46,704 nt of DNA, taken from Bacteroidales bacterium (lineage in GTDB: Bacteria > Bacteroidota > Bacteroidia > Bacteroidales > UBA932). Where the stretch lies: NCBI GenBank assembly GCA_017627255.1, contig JAGAHD010000155.1:1-46704 (forward strand), given 5' to 3'. Shown here in pieces: positions 1 to 7,613 of the stretch. Both the position numbers and the translations under genes were made by a program. The notes under the pieces were generated by a model, which was not told the DNA's origin, searched no databases, and saw only the letters and a list, made by a program, of their open reading frames with translations. Numbering within the stretch: the first letter of the stretch is position 1; each line of letters opens with the position of its first letter.

Positions 1-158
1 CCATTCTACGTTAGTCTGGCAAAGATAATTTCAAATCGGCGCGCTCCAAAAACTGCTGTAATTACCTGACTCTCAATATTTTCAAAGAACTTTTATAAAT
101 TTTTAGTGGACACTAATGATGTCAGAAAGCAAATATAGGTTTTTCCCGGGACATTTCC
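1..158. other. AT-rich non-coding stretch, possible end of an insertion sequence
   Basis: No gene is visible here. The first 120 bases are about one third GC by direct count, far below the genes that follow. A near-palindrome, TTAGTG-GA-CACTAA, lies at 103-116. The composition and this motif recall the terminal non-coding part of Bacteroides-type insertion sequences, but no transposase is in the window, so this stays a suggestion. Confidence 0.3.
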
Positions 159-166
159 TATCTTTG
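159..166 (+). promoter_or_regulatory. Bacteroidota -7 promoter element for the DUF4293 gene
   Basis: TATCTTTG matches the Bacteroidota TAnnTTTG consensus and sits 31 bases before the ATG at 198. No clear TTTG -33 element was found, only a T-rich patch near 140-145. Confidence 0.65.
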
Positions 167-197
167 CATCCTGTTTGAACATAAAATGAATTGAACC

Positions 198-644
198 ATG
201 TGGCAACGGATCCAAACCTTATACCTGGCCATTTCGGCCGTCCTGGTTACCATCCTTTTCTTCAATGACGCATATACTGTCGCTGCTCCTGACGGAATGC
301 AATACGTGAGGTATCTCCAGATCCGGAGTCCGTATTTCGCCATCCTCCTGGGCATACTTGCGGCCATGATCCTCCTGGCCCTTGTCAGTTTCAAGGTCCG
401 CATCCTGCAGATGAGGCTGGCCACCCTCTCGGGACTCGTCGCGCTGGGGATGATGGGCTGGCTGGCTTACTTTTATTTCACCGCGCCGGAGAATGTCACC
501 TTCAAATGGACGGTCATTTTCCCGCTGGTCATCGCCATCTCGAATTTCCTCGCTGCACGCGGCTGCTTCCAGGACCAGCTCATGGTCGAAAGTGCCTACC
601 GCATCCGTGAATCCCGCAAGAGAGACCGGAAAAAACGCAAATAA
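198..644 (+). CDS. DUF4293 family membrane protein
   Basis: A 148-residue protein that begins MWQRIQTLYL, the typical opening of the DUF4293 family of Bacteroidota. It has about four hydrophobic segments (roughly residues 4-24, 47-65, 72-92 and 103-122) and a very basic C-terminal tail ending RKRDRKKRK, which should lie in the cytoplasm. The function of the family is unknown; it is a small inner-membrane protein. The ATG start is supported by the promoter box 31 bases upstream. It is a single-gene unit that ends at a hairpin shared with the convergent fabZ gene. The family call is from sequence likeness; no catalytic motif is visible. Confidence 0.8.
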   Translation: MWQRIQTLYLAISAVLVTILFFNDAYTVAAPDGMQYVRYLQIRSPYFAILLGILAAMILLALVSFKVRILQMRLATLSGLVALGMMGWLAYFYFTAPENVTFKWTVIFPLVIAISNFLAARGCFQDQLMVESAYRIRESRKRDRKKRK

Positions 645-650
645 ACCGAC

Positions 651-684
651 AAAAAAGAAGAGGCCGTCAAGCCTCTTCTTTTTT
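651..684. terminator. Bidirectional intrinsic terminator between DUF4293 and fabZ
   Basis: A perfect 14-bp stem (651-664 with 671-684) closes a 6-base loop CGTCAA. One arm starts with six A and the other ends with six T, so it can terminate transcription from either side. The fabZ stop codon (667-669) lies in the loop, so one arm of the stem also encodes the last FabZ residues. Confidence 0.85.
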
Positions 685-1119
685 GTTCTCTCCCTGTTTC
701 ATCGGATCGGGAATGACCGCAAACGTGAGCTTGCCCCGGCAGCAGAGCTTTCCGGCCACATCCAGCCGGGCGGAGCAGTGGAAGATTCCGGCTTTCCTTT
801 CATCAATCCGACAGGTCACTTCGCAGAGGTCGCCGGGACGTACCGTATTCTTGAATTTCACTTCGTCGATGCCCCGGTAAACAGCCAGGTTGCCCGGCAG
901 GGCATCCAGCATGAGCCGGGTACAACTCTGTGCCATGATCTCACAGAGGATGACTCCCGGGACCATCGGATTGCCCGGGAAATGGCCCCGGCAGAAAAAC
1001 TCATCTTCGCGGATCCGGTACTTTCCATGTCCGGTTCCATCCTCGTCCATCGTCGCCTCGTCGATCAGGAGCATCGGCGCACGGTGGGGGATGTGCTGCA
1101 TGATTTCTTCTCTGTTCAT
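667..1119 (-). CDS. fabZ: FabZ-type 3-hydroxyacyl-ACP dehydratase
   Basis: A 150-residue hot-dog-fold dehydratase that removes water from 3-hydroxyacyl-ACP to give trans-2-enoyl-ACP in type II fatty acid synthesis (cytoplasm). The family signature is complete: IPHRAPMLLID near the start, then GHFPGNPMVPGVILCE with the catalytic His46 and Glu60, followed by IMAQ. The length is normal. It lies 8 bases after fabF on the same strand, so it is the last gene of a fabF-fabZ unit. The charged tail (GENKKEEA) is encoded inside the terminator hairpin and is probably dispensable. A role in a specialised fatty acid or polyene pathway cannot be excluded, since no ACP gene is nearby. Confidence 0.85.
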   Translation of the reverse strand: MNREEIMQHIPHRAPMLLIDEATMDEDGTGHGKYRIREDEFFCRGHFPGNPMVPGVILCEIMAQSCTRLMLDALPGNLAVYRGIDEVKFKNTVRPGDLCEVTCRIDERKAGIFHCSARLDVAGKLCCRGKLTFAVIPDPMKQGENKKEEA

Positions 1120-1127
1120 ATTCAGGT

Positions 1128-2384
1128 TCAGGCTTTGTATTTCCGGAACGCGACGCAGGCATCGTGTCCGCCGAATCCCAGGGAATCGGAGATACCGAGG
1201 GTCAGGTCGGTCCTGACCGCCACGTTCGGGGTATAATCCAGGTCACATTCAGGGTCCGGACAGTCCAGATTGATGGTCGGCGGAACGACGCCGTCCCGAA
1301 GGGCCATGATCGTGGCTATGGCCTCCGCCGCACCGGCGGCTCCGAACATGTGTCCGGTCATGGACTTGATGGAACTGATATGCGCCTTGTAGGCATAGTC
1401 GCCCAGCGCCACCTTATAGGCCACCGTCTCCGCGACATCGTTCAGATGGGTGCCGGTTCCATGCGCATTGATGTACAGGTTATCCTTCTCGGGATCGAAT
1501 CCGGCTTCTTCCAGGGCCAGGGTAATGGCACGGGCCTGGGTCGTTCCGTCCGGACGCGGCGCCGTGGCATGGTATGCGTCACAGGTATTTCCGTAGCCGA
1601 CCATTTCGCCGTAGATCGTCGCTCCGCGGGCGAGGGCATGGTCGAGAGATTCCAGGATGAGTACGGCGGCACCGTCGCCCATCACGAAACCCTGCCGGTT
1701 CTTGTTGAACGGAAGGGAGGCATATTTCGGATTATCGGCACGGGAGAGCGCCTTGGCATTGGCGAATCCTGCCACGCCCAGCGGAATCGAAGCATGCTCG
1801 GCACCGCCGGCGATGATGGCGTCGGCATAACCGTGACGCACGGCCCGGAAGGCTTCGCCAAGGCAGTGGGAGGAAGTGGCACAGGCCGTCACGATGTCCA
1901 GGCAAGGGCCCATGGCATGGTTCCGGATGGCCACATGGCCCGCCGCGATATTGGAAATCATGGTGGGGATGAACAGCGGGGATATCCACTTGCCCGTAGG
2001 ATCCTCAATCATCTTGGCCGTTTCGCGGTATTGGATTTCAAAACCGCCGATACCGGAGCCCACATAGACTCCCAGCCGGAACGGATCGATATTCTGGTCT
2101 TCTCCTTCGGAATGCAGACCGGACTGCTGCATGGCCTGATAAGCCGCTGCGATGGCAAACTGGGTAAACTTGTCCTGCTTGCGGATAAATGCCTTGTCCA
2201 TTCCGTAGGCCTCAGGATCGAATTCCTTGACCTTTCCGGCGATTGTGACAGGCATGTCCTTGAAATCTTCGACAAAATCGATTCCGCACACGCCGTCAAC
2301 GAGGTTTTTCCAGAAAGTAGGCACATCATTCCCCACCGAGGAAATGACACCCATGCCGGTAATAACTACTCTTTTAGGTTCCAT
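1128..2384 (-). CDS. fabF: 3-oxoacyl-ACP synthase II (FabF)
   Basis: A 418-residue condensing enzyme that extends acyl-ACP with malonyl-ACP. The KAS II catalytic residues are all present: Cys168 in VTACATSSH, His308 in NAHGTGTHLND, and Lys340 and His345 in SIKSMTGHMFGAAG. An in-frame TTG lies six codons upstream, but the ATG at 2384 gives the standard N-terminus MEPKRVVITGMGV and is preferred. A promoter box at 2426-2433 gives this gene its own start of transcription, and fabZ follows after 8 bases. Together with the upstream KAS III-like gene it supplies three core steps of fatty acid synthesis; FabD, FabG and ACP must be encoded elsewhere. Confidence 0.9.
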   Translation of the reverse strand: MEPKRVVITGMGVISSVGNDVPTFWKNLVDGVCGIDFVEDFKDMPVTIAGKVKEFDPEAYGMDKAFIRKQDKFTQFAIAAAYQAMQQSGLHSEGEDQNIDPFRLGVYVGSGIGGFEIQYRETAKMIEDPTGKWISPLFIPTMISNIAAGHVAIRNHAMGPCLDIVTACATSSHCLGEAFRAVRHGYADAIIAGGAEHASIPLGVAGFANAKALSRADNPKYASLPFNKNRQGFVMGDGAAVLILESLDHALARGATIYGEMVGYGNTCDAYHATAPRPDGTTQARAITLALEEAGFDPEKDNLYINAHGTGTHLNDVAETVAYKVALGDYAYKAHISSIKSMTGHMFGAAGAAEAIATIMALRDGVVPPTINLDCPDPECDLDYTPNVAVRTDLTLGISDSLGFGGHDACVAFRKYKA

Positions 2385-2425
2385 AACACGTCTTTTGTCC
2401 AACTAATGGGAACAAATTCAGACTG

Positions 2426-2433
2426 CAAATATA
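2426..2433 (-). promoter_or_regulatory. -7 promoter element for fabF-fabZ
   Basis: Read on the minus strand this is TATATTTG, a match to TAnnTTTG, 41 bases before the fabF ATG and just after the fabH stop. It suggests that fabF-fabZ can be transcribed separately from fabH. Confidence 0.6.
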
Positions 2434-2447
2434 CGAATTATTTCCGA

Positions 2448-3395
2448 TTACCATTCAATCAGGGCGACTGCAGACAGCAAGCCAGCACCGAACGCACTGA
2501 ATACCAGTTTGTCCCCAGGCTTGAACAAGCCGCGGCGGTTGCATTCGTCCAGCAGGATAGGACAAGACGCAGAAGAGGAATTTCCGTGATCTACGATATT
2601 GGTCGCGAACTTGTCCTCCGGCACGCCGAGCCGGTTACGGATTCCTTCGACGATGCGCATGTTGGCCTGGTGGATCAGGAAATGGTCCACTTCCTCCAGT
2701 TTTACGCCGCAGCGTCCGAGGACCTCCTGGATGTCACGTACCGAGGTTGTAACAGCAAAGCGGAAGACCTCGCGGCCGTTCATCTGCAGCGGCACGTCCG
2801 TCTCCGTCTTCGTCACGTAAGGAGTCGGTTGCAGCGGGCGGAACTGCCAGATCTTGTCCGGATCCGGCTGCGCATTCAGGCGGATACCCTTCACGTTGTT
2901 CCCTTCCGTGAAAACAGCTGCCCCGGCACCGTCCCCGAACAGGACGCAGGTGGAGCGGTCCTGCCAGGAAGTCATGCGGGTCGGTTCCTCGGCGCAGACC
3001 ACCAGGACATTCTTCACTTTCCCGGCCATGAAATAGGTCTCCACGATATCCATGGAATAGATGAACCCGGGACAGGCACAGTTGATATCGATGCAGGGAC
3101 AATTCAGTCCGACTTTCGCCGCGACAATGCAGCCAAGCCCCGGTGTGAGGTATTCGTTGACGACATTCGAACAAAGGAAAAGGTCAATCTCCTCCGGCAA
3201 CCTCCCGGCATCGGTGAGAGCCTTCCGGGCCGCGTCAACCGCCAGATCTTCCAGTTTCTCATCGGAAATGACATGTCGGGACCGGATACCGGTCCTCGGG
3301 AAGATCCATTCATCCGAGGTATCGAGAAAAGCTGACAGGTCATCATTCGTGACCACCTTGCGGGGAAGGGCGCTTCCCGTTCCAATAATTCTCAT
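2448..3395 (-). CDS. fabH: 3-oxoacyl-ACP synthase III (FabH-like)
   Basis: A 315-residue KAS III enzyme that would condense an acyl-CoA primer with malonyl-ACP to start fatty acid synthesis. The triad sits where expected: Cys108 (NCACPGF), His242 (HFLIHQAN) and Asn272 (DHGNSSSAS). The ATG at 3395 (MRIIGTGSALP) is preferred over a TTG 13 codons upstream: it gives the usual N-terminus, and a promoter box lies at 3436-3443. Cys-Pro-Gly-Phe replaces the common Cys-Ala-Gly-Phe after the nucleophile, so primer choice may differ from E. coli FabH. It heads the fabH/fabF/fabZ group and is divergent from a LytTR regulator gene. Confidence 0.85.
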   Translation of the reverse strand: MRIIGTGSALPRKVVTNDDLSAFLDTSDEWIFPRTGIRSRHVISDEKLEDLAVDAARKALTDAGRLPEEIDLFLCSNVVNEYLTPGLGCIVAAKVGLNCPCIDINCACPGFIYSMDIVETYFMAGKVKNVLVVCAEEPTRMTSWQDRSTCVLFGDGAGAAVFTEGNNVKGIRLNAQPDPDKIWQFRPLQPTPYVTKTETDVPLQMNGREVFRFAVTTSVRDIQEVLGRCGVKLEEVDHFLIHQANMRIVEGIRNRLGVPEDKFATNIVDHGNSSSASCPILLDECNRRGLFKPGDKLVFSAFGAGLLSAVALIEW

Positions 3396-3435
3396 TCTCT
3401 TTCTTAGTTTTAGTTTCTGGTTCTGGTTTCTCAAA

Positions 3436-3443
3436 CAAAATTA
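3436..3443 (-). promoter_or_regulatory. -7 promoter element for fabH-like gene
   Basis: TAATTTTG on the minus strand, a TAnnTTTG match, 41 bases before the chosen ATG at 3395. Confidence 0.55.
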
Positions 3444-3472
3444 ACATCTCCGGAGAAAACCCGGAAATAAAT

Positions 3473-3532
3473 GTGGCGAAACCCCGCTCCGGGGGACGGA
3501 GTGGGGCGAAATGACCCCATAAGGGGTGAAAT
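3473..3532 (+). promoter_or_regulatory. Three phased direct repeats, candidate operator upstream of the LytTR gene
   Basis: Related decamers GTGGCGAAAC (3473-3482), GGGGCGAAAT (3503-3512) and GGGGTGAAAT (3523-3532) start 30 and 20 bases apart, so they lie on about the same face of the helix. The last one falls where a -33 element would be for the promoter at 3548. Two hairpins overlap them (3482-3490 with 3498-3506, and 3514-3518 with 3523-3527). LytTR proteins are known to bind direct repeats about two helical turns apart, so autoregulation is a fair inference. Confidence 0.45.
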
Positions 3533-3547
3533 TTCCGTTTTTTTCCT

Positions 3548-3555
3548 TATTTTTG
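3548..3555 (+). promoter_or_regulatory. -7 promoter element for the LytTR gene
   Basis: TATTTTTG fits TAnnTTTG and ends 12 bases before the ATG at 3568. It lies downstream of an alternative in-frame ATG at 3526, which therefore is unlikely to be used. Confidence 0.6.
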
Positions 3556-3567
3556 TATGTTGTAAAC

Positions 3568-4440
3568 ATGGAAGAGAACACGAAAAAATACATCCCCGCC
3601 TACTTGCGGGAGCGGTATCAACTGCTGGGCACGGTGACTTTCGCCGCGCTGTTTTCGGTTATTTTCCTCCTTGTCAGTATCCCGTTCTCGAACAATGCAT
3701 GGTTCCGTCTCGGCAACAGTACCTTTTTCGGATTCACCGCCCTGTTCGCCCTGGTCGCTCTTTCCATCATGATCGGAAGCAAGGTTGTCATGTACAAGAC
3801 CCGGAACCGATTCCCGATGACTTACTGGCAGTACAGTGCCTGGTGCATGGGGGAAATCGTCCTTATCAGCGGCCTGTATACCGTCTTCACGGTTACCATC
3901 GCCCAGCCGGAAGACCAGAATGCCGTCGCCATCTTCCTCCACTCCCTGGTCTATGCCTTTGTCTGCCTGGGCATCCCCTATCTGATCGCCGGCATGTTCT
4001 TTACCATCATAGACCAGAACCGGATCATCCGGCTGATGAATATGCAGGATGTGGTCACTGACGAGGCACCTGAAGTGCAGACCCAGAAATTCACCCTGTT
4101 CGACAACAACGGGGTCCTCAAACTGTCCGTTTCCAGTGCGAACCTCTATTATGTCGAGGCGGACGACAATTATATCAAGGTCTGGTATTCCGACAACAAG
4201 GGTGAACTGCAGACCTACATGCTGCGCTGCCGTCTCAAGACGATAGAAGAAAGCTTTGCGGGCAGCCGTCTCATCCGCTGCCACCGCAAGTTCATCGTCA
4301 ACATGGAGAAGGTCAAGGTCCTGCAGAAAGTGGCAGGCGCCTATGAACTGATCCTGGACAACGATACCATCGCCCCGATTCCGGTCACGAAAACCTACAC
4401 GGAGAACGTCCTGAAACACTTCCAGGAAGAATCATTGTAG
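3568..4440 (+). CDS. Membrane-anchored LytTR-domain transcription regulator
   Basis: A 290-residue protein with four hydrophobic segments in its first half (about residues 20-39, 51-70, 92-111 and 121-147) and a LytTR DNA-binding domain at about 175-288. The LytTR signatures are YVEADDNYIKVWY (195-207) and RCHRKFIVN (237-245). It has no receiver domain, so it would sense something in or through the membrane and bind DNA directly; the signal is unknown. An upstream in-frame ATG at 3526 would place the promoter box inside the gene, so the ATG at 3568 is chosen. It is transcribed alone, divergently from the fab genes, with possible operator repeats in between, so the fab genes are candidate targets. 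Confidence 0.8.
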   Translation: MEENTKKYIPAYLRERYQLLGTVTFAALFSVIFLLVSIPFSNNAWFRLGNSTFFGFTALFALVALSIMIGSKVVMYKTRNRFPMTYWQYSAWCMGEIVLISGLYTVFTVTIAQPEDQNAVAIFLHSLVYAFVCLGIPYLIAGMFFTIIDQNRIIRLMNMQDVVTDEAPEVQTQKFTLFDNNGVLKLSVSSANLYYVEADDNYIKVWYSDNKGELQTYMLRCRLKTIEESFAGSRLIRCHRKFIVNMEKVKVLQKVAGAYELILDNDTIAPIPVTKTYTENVLKHFQEESL

Positions 4441-4574
4441 TCCCCCGCGAAGGACGGTACTTTCCGGAACCGTCGCTTCGCGACCCCTCCCACGGCAAGC
4501 CATGGGCCCCTCCCTCTTATGTGTCCGAGGGTGGCCACAAGTTCCCGGAAGGTACCGTCCCTCCGCGGGAGGGA
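4441..4574. repeat. Structured palindromic intergenic element
   Basis: The gap between the convergent LytTR and queF genes is filled by an imperfect inverted repeat. Its arms, 4441-4470 and 4541-4574, contain perfectly paired 9-mers GGACGGTAC (4452-4460) and GTACCGTCC (4552-4560), then TTTCCGGAAC against GTTCCCGGAAG. Between the arms are smaller hairpins: 4472-4476 with 4480-4484, 4489-4492 with 4503-4506, and 4512-4516 with 4527-4531. The result is a clover-like fold. It may act as a two-way terminator or be a dispersed repeat. No second copy is in this window. Confidence 0.55.
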
Positions 4575-4577
4575 ATG

Positions 4578-5033
4578 TTATTCGTGTGAAAGGAAACGCT
4601 GCTCGGCAACCCGCTCCCATTTGGTGCCCGGGCGGCCGTAATTCGCGTAAGGATAGATGGAGATACCTCCCCGGGGAACAAACAGTCCGGTCACCTCGAT
4701 ATACTTCGGCTCCATCAGTTTGATGAGATCCTTCATGATCGTATTGACCACGTCCTCATGAAAATCCCCGCGGTTTCGGAAACCGAACAGGTAGAGTTTG
4801 AGGCTCTTTGACTCCACCATCCGGACATCCGGAACGTAACTGATACGGATTTCCGCAAAGTCAGGCTGGCCGGTAATCGGGCAGAGAGAGGTGAATTCCG
4901 GACAGTTGAAACGAACCCAATAGTCATTGTCCTGATGCCTGTTTTCAAACGTTTCCAGCACGGAGGCATCATAATTCCGGGTATAGGCGGCACGGTTGCC
5001 GAGAACCTGCAGGCCTTCTTCTTTCCTGTCCAT
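4578..5033 (-). CDS. queF: NADPH-dependent 7-cyano-7-deazaguanine reductase (QueF)
   Basis: A 151-residue protein of the short (unimodular) QueF type, which reduces preQ0 to preQ1 in queuosine synthesis. The nucleophile Cys51 and Asp58 are in [11 protein letters not shown], the QueF substrate motif is ESKSLK (74-79), and FHED (91-94) follows. An ATG 13 codons upstream lies inside prfA; the one at 5033 comes one base after the prfA stop and gives the normal length, so it is chosen. It is probably co-transcribed and translationally coupled with prfA. Queuosine is a tRNA wobble-base change, so both genes serve translation. Confidence 0.92.
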   Translation of the reverse strand: MDRKEEGLQVLGNRAAYTRNYDASVLETFENRHQDNDYWVRFNCPEFTSLCPITGQPDFAEIRISYVPDVRMVESKSLKLYLFGFRNRGDFHEDVVNTIMKDLIKLMEPKYIEVTGLFVPRGGISIYPYANYGRPGTKWERVAEQRFLSHE

Positions 5034-5034
5034 G

Positions 5035-6132
5035 TTATGCGTCCTCCCCCGCTTCTTTGAGCCGCTCCGCATTCTCGGCGATCTGCAGCTGGTCGATGCA
5101 CTCCTGGATGTCGCCGTCCATGAAGACCGGCAGGTTATACATGCTCCACCCGATGCGATGGTCGGTCACACGGCCCTGCGGATAATTGTAGGTACGGATC
5201 TTGGCGGAACGGTCTCCGGTGGAAACCATGGTCTTGCGTTTTGCCGCGATGCCGTCCAGGTATTTCTGATGTTCCAGGTTGTACAGGCGGGTCCGGAGTT
5301 CCTCCATGGCCCGGTCCAGGTTCTTCAGCTGGGAGCGTTCCTCCTGGCACTGGACGACGAGACCGGACGGAATATGGGTCAGGCGAACGGCCGAATACGT
5401 AGTATTGACGCCCTGACCGCCCGGACCGGATGCGCAGAACAAGTCCTTGCGGATGTCAGCCGGATTCAGTTCGACGTCAAACTCGCCGGCCTCCGGGAAA
5501 ACGGCCACGGAAGCCGCGGACGTCTGGATACGACCCTGCGTCTCTGTCTGCGGGACACGCTGGACACGATGGACACCCGACTCGTATTTCATGACACCGT
5601 ATACGCCGTCCTGGCTGGAAGAGAGCTTGAAGACAATCTGCTTGAACCCGCCCGCCGTTCCGGGAGCCTGGTCCGTGACCTCCAGCTTCCATCCCCGGCG
5701 CTCGGCAAAGTGCTGATACATACGGAACAGGTCGCCGGCGAAAATCGCCGCCTCATCCCCGCCGGTACCACCGCGGATCTCCACCATCGCATTCTTGGAA
5801 TCGTCCGGATCGGCCGGGATGAGCAGCAGCTTGATATTCTGCTCCATCCCGGGCAGTTTCGGTTCAATCTCGTTCACTTCCTCGCGGGCCATCTCCTTCA
5901 GGTCCTCATCCTTCTCGTTCATGAGGATATCCTTGGCCTGCGCGAGCTCCTCGATCATCCGCTTATATTCCAGGCCAGCCGAGATGATGGGCTGCAATTC
6001 CTTGTAGTCCTTGTTCAACTGGACGAACTTCTTCATGTCGGCGATGACTTCCGGGTCACTCAGCGACGCTTCCAGTTTCTTGTATTTGTCCTGAAGGCTC
6101 AGTACCTTCTCCAGCAAACTGTTTTCTGCCAT
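5035..6132 (-). CDS. prfA: Peptide chain release factor 1
   Basis: A 365-residue class I release factor that frees the finished chain at UAA and UAG codons. The hydrolysis motif GGQ is at 238-240, and the stop-codon tripeptide is PQT (194-196), the PxT form that marks RF1 rather than the SPF of RF2. GGQ is followed by Gly rather than the His of E. coli ([11 protein letters not shown]), a form I associate with Bacteroidota. The ATG at 6132 lies 20 bases downstream of a clear promoter box. queF follows one base after its stop. Nothing suggests damage. Confidence 0.95.
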   Translation of the reverse strand: MAENSLLEKVLSLQDKYKKLEASLSDPEVIADMKKFVQLNKDYKELQPIISAGLEYKRMIEELAQAKDILMNEKDEDLKEMAREEVNEIEPKLPGMEQNIKLLLIPADPDDSKNAMVEIRGGTGGDEAAIFAGDLFRMYQHFAERRGWKLEVTDQAPGTAGGFKQIVFKLSSSQDGVYGVMKYESGVHRVQRVPQTETQGRIQTSAASVAVFPEAGEFDVELNPADIRKDLFCASGPGGQGVNTTYSAVRLTHIPSGLVVQCQEERSQLKNLDRAMEELRTRLYNLEHQKYLDGIAAKRKTMVSTGDRSAKIRTYNYPQGRVTDHRIGWSMYNLPVFMDGDIQECIDQLQIAENAERLKEAGEDA

Positions 6133-6152
6133 ACTTCAATTGTTTCAACCTG

Positions 6153-6160
6153 CAAAGATA
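6153..6160 (-). promoter_or_regulatory. -7 promoter element for prfA-queF
   Basis: TATCTTTG on the minus strand, an exact TAnnTTTG match, 20 bases before the prfA ATG. Confidence 0.7.
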
Positions 6161-6240
6161 CGGAAAATATCCGATATCCCATACCGGACTCTTGAATGGG
6201 CGGACATTCCTTCCGGACGTCCCCCACTTATCACTCCCTA

Positions 6241-6270
6241 CTTGTCATTCTGGGAGAGGCGAAGAATCTA
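6241..6270. repeat. Fragment like the dispersed GTCATTCTG...GAAGAATCT repeat
   Basis: The bases read TGTCATTCTGGGAG followed by AGGCGAAGAATCTA. They resemble a short intergenic repeat with core GTCATTCTGAG...CGAAGAATCT that I recall from many bacterial genomes and metagenomes. The last three bases form the stop codon of the CoA-transferase gene, so the repeat abuts and perhaps created that stop. The rest of the gap (6161-6240) shows nothing else clear. Confidence 0.45.
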
Positions 6271-7551
6271 ATTATTCCAATGAGGCCCGAACCGCTCGAA
6301 CGCAGCACGGTCGAGAGCCTCCCGGTCGTCGGGATGTGCGATGGAAATGAGGAGACGGGCGCGCTCCTGGAGAGACTTGCCATACAAGTTCACCGCACCG
6401 AACTCGGTCACGACCCACTGCACGTCGGCGCGGGGCGTGACAACGCCGGCACCCGGCTTCAGCACAGGAACGATCTTCGGCGTAAGTTTGGCGGTCCGGG
6501 AAGCCATGGCGATGATGGCCTTGCCGCCGCGTGACATCTTGGCTCCGCGGACGAAGTCCAGCTGGCCACCGGTTCCGGAATAGATGCGGCTCCCGATGGA
6601 ATCCGCGCACACCTGGCCGGTCAAGTCGATTTCCGTCGCCGAATTGATCGAAATAACGGCCGGATTCTGCGCAATGGTCCACGGGTCGTTGGTATAGGCG
6701 ATGTCCCGCATGAGGACATCCGGATTCCGGTCGATGAAATCGTAGACTTCCTGCGAGCCCAGCAGGAAGGAGGCCACTACCTTGCCGACATCGATCTTCT
6801 TGCAGGTCCCGTCGATAACCCCGCTCCGGATCAATTCCAACGCTCCGTCCGCAAACATCTCGGTATGCAGGCCGAGGTGCCTGTGTCCCTTCAGTTCCGA
6901 GCAAACGGCATTCGGCAGGGATCCGATTCCCATCTGGAGGCAGGCTCCGTCCGGAACCAGCTCGGAACAGAAACGGCCGATTTTGCGGTCGGTGAGCGAA
7001 GGTTCCACATAATCCTTGGTAATCAGCGGAGTTTCATCGTATACCAGTGCGGTGAAGCGTTCCACCGGAATCAGGTCGCCGTAGGCGAAAGGGACATGCG
7101 GATTGACCACGCCGATCCGCTCCCGCGCTACTTCCAGGGCCGCGACGGAACAGTCCACCGATGTACCGAGGGAGACCATCCCGTCCACGGGAGCCGAAAC
7201 CTGCACCATGGCGACGTCACAGGGAAGGGCGCCGCTGCGGTACATGGCCTGGGATTCACTCAGATGGGCAGGAAGATAATCGGCATATCCCTCCTGCACG
7301 CTTTTCCGAACATTCGGACCCACGAAGAACCCCTGGTCGAAGAAAACGCCGGCATACTCCGCCGACCCGTAGGGTGCGGGACCTTCCGTGTGGAAATGAT
7401 GGAAATGAATCCCACTCAGTTCTCCCGACCTGCGGCATAGGGCGTCTACCAGGACATGCGGTACGCTGGCAATGCTGGAGAGGTGGATATGATCCCCGCT
7501 CCGAACCGCCCGGACCGCCTCGTCGGCCGATATGAAAGTAAGCTCCTTCAT
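6268..7551 (-). CDS. Acetyl-CoA hydrolase/CoA-transferase family (4-hydroxybutyrate or butyryl-CoA:acetate type)
   Basis: A 427-residue enzyme that would move CoA between acetate and another acid. The catalytic glutamate is Glu231 in LGLHTEMFADG, and the glycine loop GTGGQLDFVRGA (327-337) is typical of the 4-hydroxybutyrate CoA-transferase and butyryl-CoA:acetate CoA-transferase group. The length fits AbfT/Cat2-type enzymes. The substrate cannot be fixed from sequence. EtfAB with acyl-CoA dehydrogenase and a butyrate kinase elsewhere in the window favour a role in butyrate or 4-hydroxybutyrate metabolism. It has its own promoter box at 7565-7572 and is divergent from mazG. Confidence 0.82.
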   Translation of the reverse strand: MKELTFISADEAVRAVRSGDHIHLSSIASVPHVLVDALCRRSGELSGIHFHHFHTEGPAPYGSAEYAGVFFDQGFFVGPNVRKSVQEGYADYLPAHLSESQAMYRSGALPCDVAMVQVSAPVDGMVSLGTSVDCSVAALEVARERIGVVNPHVPFAYGDLIPVERFTALVYDETPLITKDYVEPSLTDRKIGRFCSELVPDGACLQMGIGSLPNAVCSELKGHRHLGLHTEMFADGALELIRSGVIDGTCKKIDVGKVVASFLLGSQEVYDFIDRNPDVLMRDIAYTNDPWTIAQNPAVISINSATEIDLTGQVCADSIGSRIYSGTGGQLDFVRGAKMSRGGKAIIAMASRTAKLTPKIVPVLKPGAGVVTPRADVQWVVTEFGAVNLYGKSLQERARLLISIAHPDDREALDRAAFERFGPHWNN

Positions 7552-7564
7552 CTGGAAAAGTCTG

Positions 7565-7572
7565 CAAATATA
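7565..7572 (-). promoter_or_regulatory. -7 promoter element for the CoA-transferase gene
   Basis: TATATTTG on the minus strand, 13 bases before the ATG at 7551, in the 62-base gap shared with mazG. Confidence 0.6.
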
Positions 7573-7585
7573 GCGATATTCTTTG

Positions 7586-7593
7586 TATATTTG
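7586..7593 (+). promoter_or_regulatory. -7 promoter element for mazG
   Basis: TATATTTG, 20 bases before the mazG ATG at 7614. It is divergent from the CoA-transferase promoter 13 bases away, so the two may compete for polymerase. Confidence 0.6.
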
Positions 7594-7613
7594 TAATTCA
7601 ATTCTAGAATATT

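Noticed and set aside
2385..2402. TTG start for fabF six codons upstream
   Set aside because: The ATG at 2384 gives the family N-terminus.
1164..3335. Plus-strand frame of 723 codons opposite fabF and fabH
   Set aside because: It runs across two genes with intact catalytic residues and their shared gap, and its protein has no recognisable domain.
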